Assembly (NCBI GenBank): GCA_902625885.1
Contig: CACODE010000009.1
Span: 1-64,000, forward strand
From: an uncultured Candidatus Poseidoniales archaeon
GTDB taxonomy: Archaea > Thermoplasmatota > Poseidoniia > Poseidoniales > Poseidoniaceae
DNA: 64,000 nt
Reading direction: 5' to 3'
Under the pieces are notes generated by a model. That model was not told where the DNA came from and did not search any database. It saw only the letters and a program-made list of their open reading frames with translations. The position numbers and the translations under genes are program-made. Below are positions 56,173-64,000 of the stretch, piece after piece; within the stretch, counting starts at the first letter, position 1, and each line of letters opens with the position of its first letter.

Positions 56173-56808
56173 ATGGTGCTCGGATTCAACACAATTCTCG
56201 AATATTTTGGTCTTGGTGGCATCACGGGTATTGATGTGTTCTTCGCCGCCATGGCGGTCATCGGCACCATCCTGTTCACCATCTATTTCGCTCTGGTTCT
56301 GCTTGGCGGCGTTGCCGAAGGATTGGCGGACGCCATTCCGTTCGTCGATGCGAGTTTTGAGCTCGATGCCGAGGGCGTGTTTCACATGCTCACCATACAA
56401 GGTCTGCTGAGTTTCATGATGATGTTCGGCATCTTTGGCCTCGCCGTATCGCAAGGCGACTACGGGGCCCTCCCGGCCATCATGGCCGGTTCCATCGCCG
56501 GAATTGCCTCCATGTGGGTCGTTGGAAAGGTCTTCCAAGCCATCGCCGGACTCGAAACGGACGGCACCGTTGTCCACAACCAAGCCCACGGGGCGAAGGG
56601 GACCGTTTACAGAACCATCAAACCGGGCCAGTCCGGTCAGGTACAGGTTGAGTTCCAAGATGCGCTGCGCACTTGCGAGGCCGTTGCGGAAGACGATACC
56701 CTGACCATCGAAACAGGGAAGTTCATTCTGGTGGTTGGCAACATCGCTGAAGTCCTCGTCGTCCGGCCGTTGAAAGTGACGGACGCCATGGCCAGCGAGG
56801 AAGAGTGA
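56173..56808 (+). CDS. NfeD/YqiJ-like membrane protein with C-terminal OB-like domain
   Basis: TM-rich N-terminus followed by GAKGTVYRTIKPGQSGQVQVEF…FILVVGNIAEVLVVRPL; adjacent to flotillin. Confidence 0.7.
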   Translation: MVLGFNTILEYFGLGGITGIDVFFAAMAVIGTILFTIYFALVLLGGVAEGLADAIPFVDASFELDAEGVFHMLTIQGLLSFMMMFGIFGLAVSQGDYGALPAIMAGSIAGIASMWVVGKVFQAIAGLETDGTVVHNQAHGAKGTVYRTIKPGQSGQVQVEFQDALRTCEAVAEDDTLTIETGKFILVVGNIAEVLVVRPLKVTDAMASEEE

Positions 56809-56857
56809 ATCAAGCGCCGTCTCAACGCTCTTAAAGGAGATGCGCCGTGGCCATACC

Positions 56858-58243
56858 ATGATGGAAACCCTGATTCTGATTGGCATTGCCTTGTTCGTCA
56901 TCACCGTGCTCGCCACGGTCTACATCGCGACCAGTCGGTACAAACTCGCTCCGGCCAACAAAATCCTTGTCGTTTACGGTAATACACAAGGCGCCGGCGC
57001 TGCGAAATGTTATCACGGCGGTGGAAAGATCGTTTGGCCACTGGTGCAAAATTACGCTTTCCTCGACCTCAAGCCGATGACCATCAACATCAACTTGGAA
57101 CACGCCCTGTCGCAGCAAAACATACGCATCAACGTGCCGTCCACATTTACCATCGGTATCGACACGAAACCGTCCATCATGCAGAACGCCGCTGTTCGCC
57201 TGCTGAACCTTGACCAGGCCGCCATTGAAGACATGGCCAAAGAAATCATCTTCGGACAGCTTCGTCTAACCGTCGCCTCGCTCACCATTGAGGAAATCAA
57301 CGGCGACCGTGAAGCGTTCCTAAGTCAAGTGGTCAACAACGTGGACACTGAACTTCACAAGATTGGCCTGTACCTCATCAACGTCAACATCACGGACATC
57401 ACCGACGAAGCCGATTACATCAAGTCCATCGGTGCCAAAGCGGCCGCCGAAGCCATCGCTAAGGCCGATGTTGACCGAGCCAACGCCACCCGAGACGGTG
57501 CCGTTGGGCAGGCCGAAGCCGACCGAACCAGAGAGATTCAGGTTGCCAAGAACCGTGCCGAATCCGACAAAGGTCAAAAGGAAGCCGAGGCAGACCGACG
57601 TGTTTACGTTCAGCAGCAAGAATCCAAAGCGGTTGAAGGTGAGAACCTTTCCCGCGCAGAAATCGCTAGCTTCAACGCCGACCTGGCGGAAAAAGAAGCC
57701 GAAGCGCTCAAGCGTTCCGAAGTCGCCAAGCGTGTGGCGCAAGTTGAGATTGAGAAGGCTCAGTACGAGTTCGAGGGTCAGCGCTTGCGAGCCGAGGAAA
57801 TCGCTCGTGAGGAAGTCTCCAAGCAACAAATCGAAATCGCAGCCGAAGCCGAAGCCGAACGCCAGCGCCGTATCGCTCAAGGTCAAGCCGACGCCACCCT
57901 GGCCGCTTACAACGCAGAAGCCGAAGGTCAGCGCGCTGTTCTTGAAGCAAAAGCCGAGGGTTACTCCAAACTCGTTGCCAGCGCTGGTGGAGACGCCAAG
58001 GCCGCCGCAACGCTTCTCATGGTTGAGAAGATTGAGGAACTGGTCGCTCGTCAAACGGAAGCCATTGCCAACCTCAAGATCGACAAGATCACCGTTTGGG
58101 ATTCCGGCAACAACGGCGGCGAAGGTGGAGCCACCTCCAACTTCGTTTCATCGCTCATCCAAAGCCTGCCACCGGTCCATGACGTCGCCAAGATGGCCGG
58201 CGTTGACCTCCCAGACTACTTGGGAACGATGAAAGAGGAATGA
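56858..58243 (+). CDS. Flotillin/SPFH-domain protein (YqiK-like)
   Basis: N-terminal TM, KILVVYGN…CYHGGGKIVWPLVQNYAFLDLKPMTI, long Ala/Glu-rich coiled coil EAEAERQRRIAQGQADATLAAYNAEAEGQRAVLEAKAEGY. Confidence 0.93.
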   Translation: MMETLILIGIALFVITVLATVYIATSRYKLAPANKILVVYGNTQGAGAAKCYHGGGKIVWPLVQNYAFLDLKPMTININLEHALSQQNIRINVPSTFTIGIDTKPSIMQNAAVRLLNLDQAAIEDMAKEIIFGQLRLTVASLTIEEINGDREAFLSQVVNNVDTELHKIGLYLINVNITDITDEADYIKSIGAKAAAEAIAKADVDRANATRDGAVGQAEADRTREIQVAKNRAESDKGQKEAEADRRVYVQQQESKAVEGENLSRAEIASFNADLAEKEAEALKRSEVAKRVAQVEIEKAQYEFEGQRLRAEEIAREEVSKQQIEIAAEAEAERQRRIAQGQADATLAAYNAEAEGQRAVLEAKAEGYSKLVASAGGDAKAAATLLMVEKIEELVARQTEAIANLKIDKITVWDSGNNGGEGGATSNFVSSLIQSLPPVHDVAKMAGVDLPDYLGTMKEE

Positions 58244-58332
58244 TTCCCGCCTTCGGAAGGGGTCTGCAAACCCACACCGTCCGGCAGGAACCGAGCGAGG
58301 GTTTCAAAGACCGAGAATGATGGAAAGCCATC

Positions 58333-60048
58333 ATGCCTAGTGACCTCGATATCGCACGTGCCGCAAAAATGGAGCCCATTGAAGCCGTGGCGTGGAAATT
58401 GGGGATATCGTCACACGAACTGACGCCCATGGGAAACGGTGTCGCCAAAATCACCTGGAACGCCCTCAAGGAACGGTTTACCAAACCCTCTGGAAGTCTG
58501 GTGTTGGTCACATCGGTAAACCCCACGCCGTTTGGTGAGGGAAAAACCGTCACCACCATCGGCTTGACCCAAGCCCTGTGCGCCATCGGTCAATCGGCGA
58601 CTTGCGTTATCCGGGAACCCTCCATGGGCCCGGTCTTCGGCATCAAAGGCGGCGCTGCAGGCGGCGGTCGGGCCCAAGTCTTGCCCATGGAGGACATCAA
58701 CCTCCACCTGACCGGAGACCTTCACGCCGTTACCTCAGCGCACAACCTCCTCTCGGCCCTCATTGACAACCACATCAAGCACGGGAACAAATGCAAGCTC
58801 GACCCGACGCGAATCTCTTGGCCGCGGGTCATCGACATGAACGACAGGGCGCTGCGCAACATCGTTGTTGGCATGGGCGGTCCAGCCAACGGCCATGTCC
58901 GTGAGGACCGGTTTGACATCACCGCAGCCAGTGAAGTGATGGCCATTTTGGTGCTGGCTAACGACTATGCCGATTTGCGAAAGCGACTGGGAGAAATCGT
59001 TGTTGGCACCTCGACAAAAGGCGATCCTGTGAAGGCCAGCGACATTGGTGGAGCAGGAGCCATGGCCTTGCTGTTACGCCAGGCATTTTTGCCAAACATC
59101 ACCCAAACTTTGGAAGGGAACCCCGCCTTCATCCATGGGGGACCGTTCGCCAACATTGCTCACGGCAACTCAAGCATCATTGCCGATCGCATGGCGCTGG
59201 CCTCTGCCGACATCATGGTCACGGAAGGTGGCTTCGGCTCCGACATGGGCGCCGAGAAATTCATGCACATCAAAGCGGCAATGTCCGGTAAAGCCCCTGA
59301 CTGCGTGGTGATGAACGTGACCGTTCGTTCAATGAAACTCCACGGCGGGGCTTTTGGAGACCGTGGCGGCATCCGGCCTTCCAAAGCGACGCTTGAAGCG
59401 GAGGATGTTGAAGCCACGACTTTGGGGGCCAAAACCAACCTCGACCGGCACATACGCAACATGGCGTCGTTTGGTGTGCCAGTGGTCGTGTCCATCAACC
59501 GCTTTGCTTCCGATACCGATGCTGAACTCGCCGCCATCACGCAAGCAGCCCATGAAAGCGGTGCCAGTGCGGTCTGCCTGACTGAAGTCCACGCCAACGG
59601 AGGCGAAGGCGGCAAAGACCTCGCAGAAGCCGTCGTGAAGGCTGTTCAGCGCCATGTTGCCGCTGGCCGACCGTTCGTGCCGCTGTTTACGCCCGAAACC
59701 GATGTCCTCGAGAAAGCCAACGCTATTGCCACACGGATGTACAAAGCCGAGGGGTTAGAATTGACGACCAAGGCGCAGCGCGAATTGGACCGAATACGCT
59801 CATGGGGCTACGGCCATCTCCCGGTATGTATGGCAAAAACCCAATACTCGTTTTCTCACGATGCCTCGTTGCTCGGTGCTCCATCCGGATTCACGGTTCC
59901 GGTGCGAGAATTCAGGCTCAATGCGGGTGCTGGTTTTGTCGTCGCTGTTCTTGGCGACATGATGACAATGCCCGGTCTACCAAAGCGTCCAGCGGCGCTG
60001 GACATGGACATGGATGAAGACGGGAACCTCCTCGGCGTGTTTGGGTGA
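58333..60048 (+). CDS. fhs: Formate-tetrahydrofolate ligase
   Basis: VTSVNPTPFGEGKTVTTIGLTQAL, REPSMGPVFGIKGGAAGGGRAQVLPMEDINLHLTGD. Confidence 0.97.
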   Translation: MPSDLDIARAAKMEPIEAVAWKLGISSHELTPMGNGVAKITWNALKERFTKPSGSLVLVTSVNPTPFGEGKTVTTIGLTQALCAIGQSATCVIREPSMGPVFGIKGGAAGGGRAQVLPMEDINLHLTGDLHAVTSAHNLLSALIDNHIKHGNKCKLDPTRISWPRVIDMNDRALRNIVVGMGGPANGHVREDRFDITAASEVMAILVLANDYADLRKRLGEIVVGTSTKGDPVKASDIGGAGAMALLLRQAFLPNITQTLEGNPAFIHGGPFANIAHGNSSIIADRMALASADIMVTEGGFGSDMGAEKFMHIKAAMSGKAPDCVVMNVTVRSMKLHGGAFGDRGGIRPSKATLEAEDVEATTLGAKTNLDRHIRNMASFGVPVVVSINRFASDTDAELAAITQAAHESGASAVCLTEVHANGGEGGKDLAEAVVKAVQRHVAAGRPFVPLFTPETDVLEKANAIATRMYKAEGLELTTKAQRELDRIRSWGYGHLPVCMAKTQYSFSHDASLLGAPSGFTVPVREFRLNAGAGFVVAVLGDMMTMPGLPKRPAALDMDMDEDGNLLGVFG

Positions 60049-60052
60049 AGGA

Positions 60053-61111
60053 ATGCACGTTTTATCGCAGGACGAACACAAATGGCGTCTGCGTGTTCAA
60101 ACCGTTGACGATCTTTGGGTCCTCCAGCGCCTTGTTCGAACCGGCATGTCGGTCGGCATGCTTGGCGAACGAAGGGACCAAACAACCACCGGAGAAGAAG
60201 GAGGGAGGTCCAAACAAGCAGAGCGGAAAAAAATGTTCATCAGGTTGGCCGTTGAACACACCGAACACCAAAGTTTCACCGACGTTTTGCGTGTTCACGG
60301 CGTTATTGAGGAGGCCCCTGTTGACATCGGTTTGCACCACACCCACGTGGTTGGCATACGGGATGAGCTTGACATTTCATCGCCCAAAGGCTTTGGTTCC
60401 CTGGACGTTGACCTGCTTGAGGAAAGTCGGCAAGCGGCCAGTCAACGGCAAGTGGCCTTGCTTGTTGTTGAGGGTGACGAAATCATGCTCTTTTTCGTGA
60501 CCGCACGGGGGCTCAAAGAGAGCGCGACATGGACCATGCGAGGTGGTGGAAAACGAGGCGATATTCGACAAAGTGAGAGCACGGCCAACACCTTTCGAAA
60601 AAAGGTGGTGAACGGCCTCATGAAACAACTTGACGACACCATGCCGTTGGTGCTGTGCGGACCGGGAAGAAACCGCGACAGGATGATGGTCAACCTCAAA
60701 GAAGCCGGACATCAGGCGCCGATGATGTCCATCGCTACCAGTATGGGTGGCCGTGGTGGCGCCAACGAGGTGCTCAGGGACGGTCTGGCAGGCGAGGTCC
60801 TCGCTCAACATCGAATGGTCCAAGAAATAGGCCTGCTCGAAGAAGCATGGCGGCGAATTTCCACCAACGGTGCGGTCGCCTTCGGCCACCTACCAATTCG
60901 TCAGGCGGCTGCAGAGGGGGCCATCGATACCCTCCTCATCGGTGCTGACACCCTTAGAGCCGAAGCCGAAGACGCACCGGACTGGTCGGGCATTGCCGAG
61001 CAAGTCACCGCCTTCTCTGGCACCGTTGTCCAATGTTCTGGCGACCACGACGCAGGAGAACAGCTCCTGGGCTATGGCGGTGCCGTGGCGCTGCTTCGCT
61101 ACGCAAGGTGA
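60053..61111 (+). CDS. pelA: Pelota (ribosome rescue, eRF1-like)
   Basis: MHVLSQDEHKWRLRVQTVDDLWVLQRLVRTG, FIRLAVEHTEHQSFTDVLRVHGVIEE, GLLEEAWRRISTNGAVAFGHLPIRQAAAEGAIDTLLI. Confidence 0.93.
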   Translation: MHVLSQDEHKWRLRVQTVDDLWVLQRLVRTGMSVGMLGERRDQTTTGEEGGRSKQAERKKMFIRLAVEHTEHQSFTDVLRVHGVIEEAPVDIGLHHTHVVGIRDELDISSPKGFGSLDVDLLEESRQAASQRQVALLVVEGDEIMLFFVTARGLKESATWTMRGGGKRGDIRQSESTANTFRKKVVNGLMKQLDDTMPLVLCGPGRNRDRMMVNLKEAGHQAPMMSIATSMGGRGGANEVLRDGLAGEVLAQHRMVQEIGLLEEAWRRISTNGAVAFGHLPIRQAAAEGAIDTLLIGADTLRAEAEDAPDWSGIAEQVTAFSGTVVQCSGDHDAGEQLLGYGGAVALLRYAR

Positions 61112-61115
61112 TACC

Positions 61116-61415
61116 ATGGAAACCATCCGCTTTTCAGAACTCGGCCCGGACTTCAGAAGCGCCATGCAGGGGAAACGGTGGCTTTTGCTGACCGGTGAGG
61201 AATTGGCGGACGCCGGCGCCGCCCTCGTCTTTAGCGAGTTGGAGGACGTCTTGGTAGCGGTTGACCATCGAGGGACTGAGGTGCAGTCTGGCTTGTGGAT
61301 GCGAGCCGTTCACCTGTTGTTGGTAGACGATGAAACCCAAGCCTCGGCCTTGCAAACCAGCAGCGTGAGCAAGGTCCTTGCGGTTGAAGGTCCAATAGAG
61401 GCGCACTTGTGGTAG
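61116..61415 (+). CDS. Hypothetical protein (99 aa)
   Basis: In-frame ATG 61116 just after the pelA stop; stop codon abuts the tRNA-Val gene. Confidence 0.55.
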   Translation: METIRFSELGPDFRSAMQGKRWLLLTGEELADAGAALVFSELEDVLVAVDHRGTEVQSGLWMRAVHLLLVDDETQASALQTSSVSKVLAVEGPIEAHLW

Positions 61416-61488
61416 TGGGTCTGGAGGGACTCGAACCCTCGATCAACTCCGTGTAAGGGAGGTGTCATAGCCGCTAGACCACAGACCC
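61416..61488 (-). tRNA. tRNA-Val (TAC), no intron, CCA not encoded
   Basis: Reverse complement GGGTCTGTGGTCTAGCGGCTATGACACCTCCCTTACACGGAGTTGATCGAGGGTTCGAGTCCCTCCAGACCCA folds as a 73-nt cloverleaf; loop CTTACAC. Confidence 0.92.
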
Positions 61489-61568
61489 GTTCGCGGCTAC
61501 AAGTGCCCCTTTTTGAAAAGTGTGGCCCCAACGGAACGCTCAAAACATAAACCAGCGACCACGGTTCA

Positions 61569-62258
61569 ATGGATGCCAACATTCAGGCAGCGGCAGCGAA
61601 GCTGGTTCGCCGTCTCAAGGAGGGAAACCACTCACTCACACTGGCGGAATCGTGCACGGGCGGCTTGCTCGCCAGCACGCTGACCGACATCGCCGGCGCC
61701 AGCTCTTGGTTCAAAAAATCCTGGATCACCTACGCTAACGATGCTAAAGTCAAGGAACTGGGCGTGGACGAGGACGAACTCGCTTCCAAAGGAGCGGTTT
61801 CCGCTCAAGTCGCCATCATGATGGCAAAAGGGGCGCTCGAGAGAGCCGGTGCAGACTTTGCCATCTCCGTCACGGGGATTGCAGGACCCACAAACGAGGG
61901 CAGCAAAAAACCGATTGGCACCGTTTACGTTGGTATTGCCTCGGAGAAATGGGCCAACGCTTTGCGAACACAAATTGGCGGCACGCGAGCCGAGAACAAG
62001 GCCGGATTCGTTTACTTCGCGCTGTTGACGGCGATGAAATGCTGGGACGAGGCGATGGTCAGAACAAAAGAACGCGAGGAAGAACAACTCAATGCGATTG
62101 AAGAAGCCATCCGACTTGAGGCAGAGCGGGAAGCTGAACGGGAGCGTCGGGATCAGGAAGCCCGTGAAAAAGCACCGTGGCAGGACGAGGCTTGGTCTGA
62201 AGAGAAAGAGGGAGAGGACATCGGCCACGAGGTTGAGTGGTCCGAAGGTGAGGAGTGA
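61569..62258 (+). CDS. CinA C-terminal-domain protein (nicotinamide-nucleotide amidase, PncC-like) with charged C-terminal extension
   Basis: LTLAESCTGGLLASTLTDIAGASSWFKKSWITYANDAKVKELGV…ISVTGIAGPTNEGSKKPIGTVYVGIA. Confidence 0.93.
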   Translation: MDANIQAAAAKLVRRLKEGNHSLTLAESCTGGLLASTLTDIAGASSWFKKSWITYANDAKVKELGVDEDELASKGAVSAQVAIMMAKGALERAGADFAISVTGIAGPTNEGSKKPIGTVYVGIASEKWANALRTQIGGTRAENKAGFVYFALLTAMKCWDEAMVRTKEREEEQLNAIEEAIRLEAEREAERERRDQEAREKAPWQDEAWSEEKEGEDIGHEVEWSEGEE

Positions 62259-63916
62259 AATCCTCTTCCTTCCAAATCATGCACATACCTTTTGAATCGT
62301 CGTGGTTTTCTTGGGGCATGGGTGAGACCTGGTCCGACATCGTTGCCGATTTACGACGGCAGCGGCTCCTCGTACCGCAATCGCTCAAAGAAAAGTTGCT
62401 CTCGCTAGAGGAACCAAAAAGCGTCATCAACGCCGCTACGGCCCTCAACCTCACAGGAGGCATGCTCACAGCCTCCATGCTCGACGAAATGATCCTCCAT
62501 GCACGACAGCCGGTCCAAGCGGCCGCTGAACCTCAGGCTGTTCTGCAAAAACCAGCGGATGACCTCGCTCGAACCATCGCTCCACTCGTTGAAAACGAAC
62601 CGCTGGACATTCAATTCCGCAACAACCTCCCCGATTGGAGAGAGGTGGACTTCTCGATGCAAGCCGATGACGCATCCACGGAGGTTGAAATCCACTACGA
62701 CATCACGGGAAACTCGATCACAGAAGGAAAAATGACGGACATCAAGGCCTGCTTTAACGACCGACTCAAAAGCATACGCCGTTTGATTGTCCAAAACTCA
62801 AACCTTCCACGAAAACATCAGGAAATATCCCGCCTCCTCGCCGAATACTCTCGGTATCAAGGCTACGAAAACAAAGCGGTGGCCATCGGCCTCGTGAACG
62901 AGCCGCGCTACACCAAAAACGGGCACCTGATGTGGGGGCTCGAGGACGAAACGGGGGAGATGACTTGCCTGCTGACAAAACGAACCGGGGACGACCGAGA
63001 CCGAGCGCACGAACGCATTCTCGATGCGGGGCTTATGCCGGACGACGTGATGGGCGTGTCGGGGACGTTCAGTCAAACCGGCGACATCTTCTATGTGGAT
63101 GACCTGCACTTCCCACTTGAGAGCAAACATCAGAAAACGAGTGCAGAGGCCGGCATCAGTGTGGCTTTCGTTTCCGACATCCACGTCGGCTCAAGAACGT
63201 TCCTTGAAGCGCAATGGCACAAAATGGTGCGATGGTTCCACACCGACCCCCTTGCAAAGACCATCAAATACCTCATTCTTTCAGGCGATTGCGTCGACGG
63301 TGTGGGCATCTATCCAGGGCAAGACAAGGAACTTGCGATTCCGGACTTTTACGCACAATACAGCGAATTCGCCAAACTTCTCGAACTGTTACCGGAATGG
63401 GTTGAATGCCTCATGCTACCCGGCAATCATGATGCGGTGCGTCCAGCCGAGCCGCAACCAACCCTCGAGAAAGAAATCCAGCAGGACTACAACACCACGA
63501 TGTTCGTGGGCAACCCTTGCGACTTCTCGCTTCACGGCGTCCGGATTCTCTCATATCATGGAAAATCCATCGATGATTTCGTAGCCGGGCTGAAAACCGT
63601 CACGTATGCCGAACCTGTCGAGGCGATGCGAGAAATGCTCCGCCGTCGCCATCTTGCTCCGCAGTGGGGTGGAAAGACACCGCTCTCTCCTGAACCCGAG
63701 GACGGTCTGGTCATCCGTGAAGTCCCCGACATCTTCGTCACCGGCCACGTCCACGGCCACGAATGCACGGATTTCAGAGGCACCACCCTCATCCAATCCA
63801 GCACTTGGCAAGACCAAACTTCGTACCAGCGAATGCTCGGTTTCCAGCCCAAACCGTGCATGTTGACCGTTGTGAACCTCAAGAGCCACCAATCAATATC
63901 GATCCCGTTTGCCTGA
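62255..63916 (+). CDS. polB: DNA polymerase D small subunit (DP1, calcineurin-like phosphoesterase)
   Basis: OB-fold then VAFVSDIHVGSRTFLEAQW…LILSGDCVDGVGIYPGQDKEL…LMLPGNHDAVRPAEPQP…ILSYHGKSIDDF…FVTGHVHGHE; GTG start overlaps the previous stop. Confidence 0.95.
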   Translation: MKSSSFQIMHIPFESSWFSWGMGETWSDIVADLRRQRLLVPQSLKEKLLSLEEPKSVINAATALNLTGGMLTASMLDEMILHARQPVQAAAEPQAVLQKPADDLARTIAPLVENEPLDIQFRNNLPDWREVDFSMQADDASTEVEIHYDITGNSITEGKMTDIKACFNDRLKSIRRLIVQNSNLPRKHQEISRLLAEYSRYQGYENKAVAIGLVNEPRYTKNGHLMWGLEDETGEMTCLLTKRTGDDRDRAHERILDAGLMPDDVMGVSGTFSQTGDIFYVDDLHFPLESKHQKTSAEAGISVAFVSDIHVGSRTFLEAQWHKMVRWFHTDPLAKTIKYLILSGDCVDGVGIYPGQDKELAIPDFYAQYSEFAKLLELLPEWVECLMLPGNHDAVRPAEPQPTLEKEIQQDYNTTMFVGNPCDFSLHGVRILSYHGKSIDDFVAGLKTVTYAEPVEAMREMLRRRHLAPQWGGKTPLSPEPEDGLVIREVPDIFVTGHVHGHECTDFRGTTLIQSSTWQDQTSYQRMLGFQPKPCMLTVVNLKSHQSISIPFA

Positions 63917-63922
63917 AACGGC

Positions 63923-64000
63923 TTATTTCCACGGGTCGTTTTCATCAGGTTCTGACCCGCGACTGCGCACGAGGGCCAAAAGCACCAACACCACCACAAG
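63923..64000 (-). CDS. C-terminal fragment of a probable membrane/surface protein (…LVVVLVLLALVRSRGSEPDENDPWK*)
   Basis: Open frame on the minus strand from the window edge to TAA at 63923-63925; hydrophobic segment then short polar tail. Confidence 0.5.
   Translation of the reverse strand, partial: LVVVLVLLALVRSRGSEPDENDPWK

Noticed and set aside
57363-58232. 289-aa Pro/Ser/Lys-rich ORF overlapping the flotillin gene
   Set aside because: Alternate frame of the Ala/Glu-rich flotillin coiled coil; no family features
1-64000. Transposases, integrases, phage genes or CRISPR-Cas
   Set aside because: No ORF in the track resembled these families; no terminal inverted repeats or spacer arrays noticed

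Overview
The window is about 64 kb of gene-dense archaeal DNA. Replication factor C small subunit, Pelota, PolD small subunit (DP1), GatD, LonB-type Lon, archaeal-type AspRS and a BHB-intron tRNA identify the domain. The many large single-pass secreted/surface proteins, the flotillin cluster and fhs suggest Marine Group II/Poseidoniales or a close relative (inference, not tested). About 40 confident CDSs, two tRNA genes and two truncated edge genes are described. Six very large minus-strand surface proteins (867-3040 aa) dominate the accessory content; several carry hydrolase modules (SGNH/GDSL, alpha/beta hydrolase). The most interesting region is the plus-strand run at 18.3-30.8 kb. It encodes homologues of both subunits of a 2-aminophenol 1,6-dioxygenase-type (AmnB/AmnA, LigB-superfamily) extradiol dioxygenase, with the alpha subunit fused to a RidA-type (2-aminomuconate deaminase-like) domain. 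Nearby are an ALDH8/AmnC-like 2-aminomuconate-semialdehyde dehydrogenase in a start/stop-overlapping operon with an asparaginase-II-like amidohydrolase and a luciferase-like flavin monooxygenase, a kynurenine-formamidase-like hydrolase, an SDR, and an APC permease preceded by two palindromic operator-like sites. This looks like a candidate archaeal aminoaromatic meta-cleavage pathway. All family assignments come from reading protein sequence against remembered families; no database search was run.
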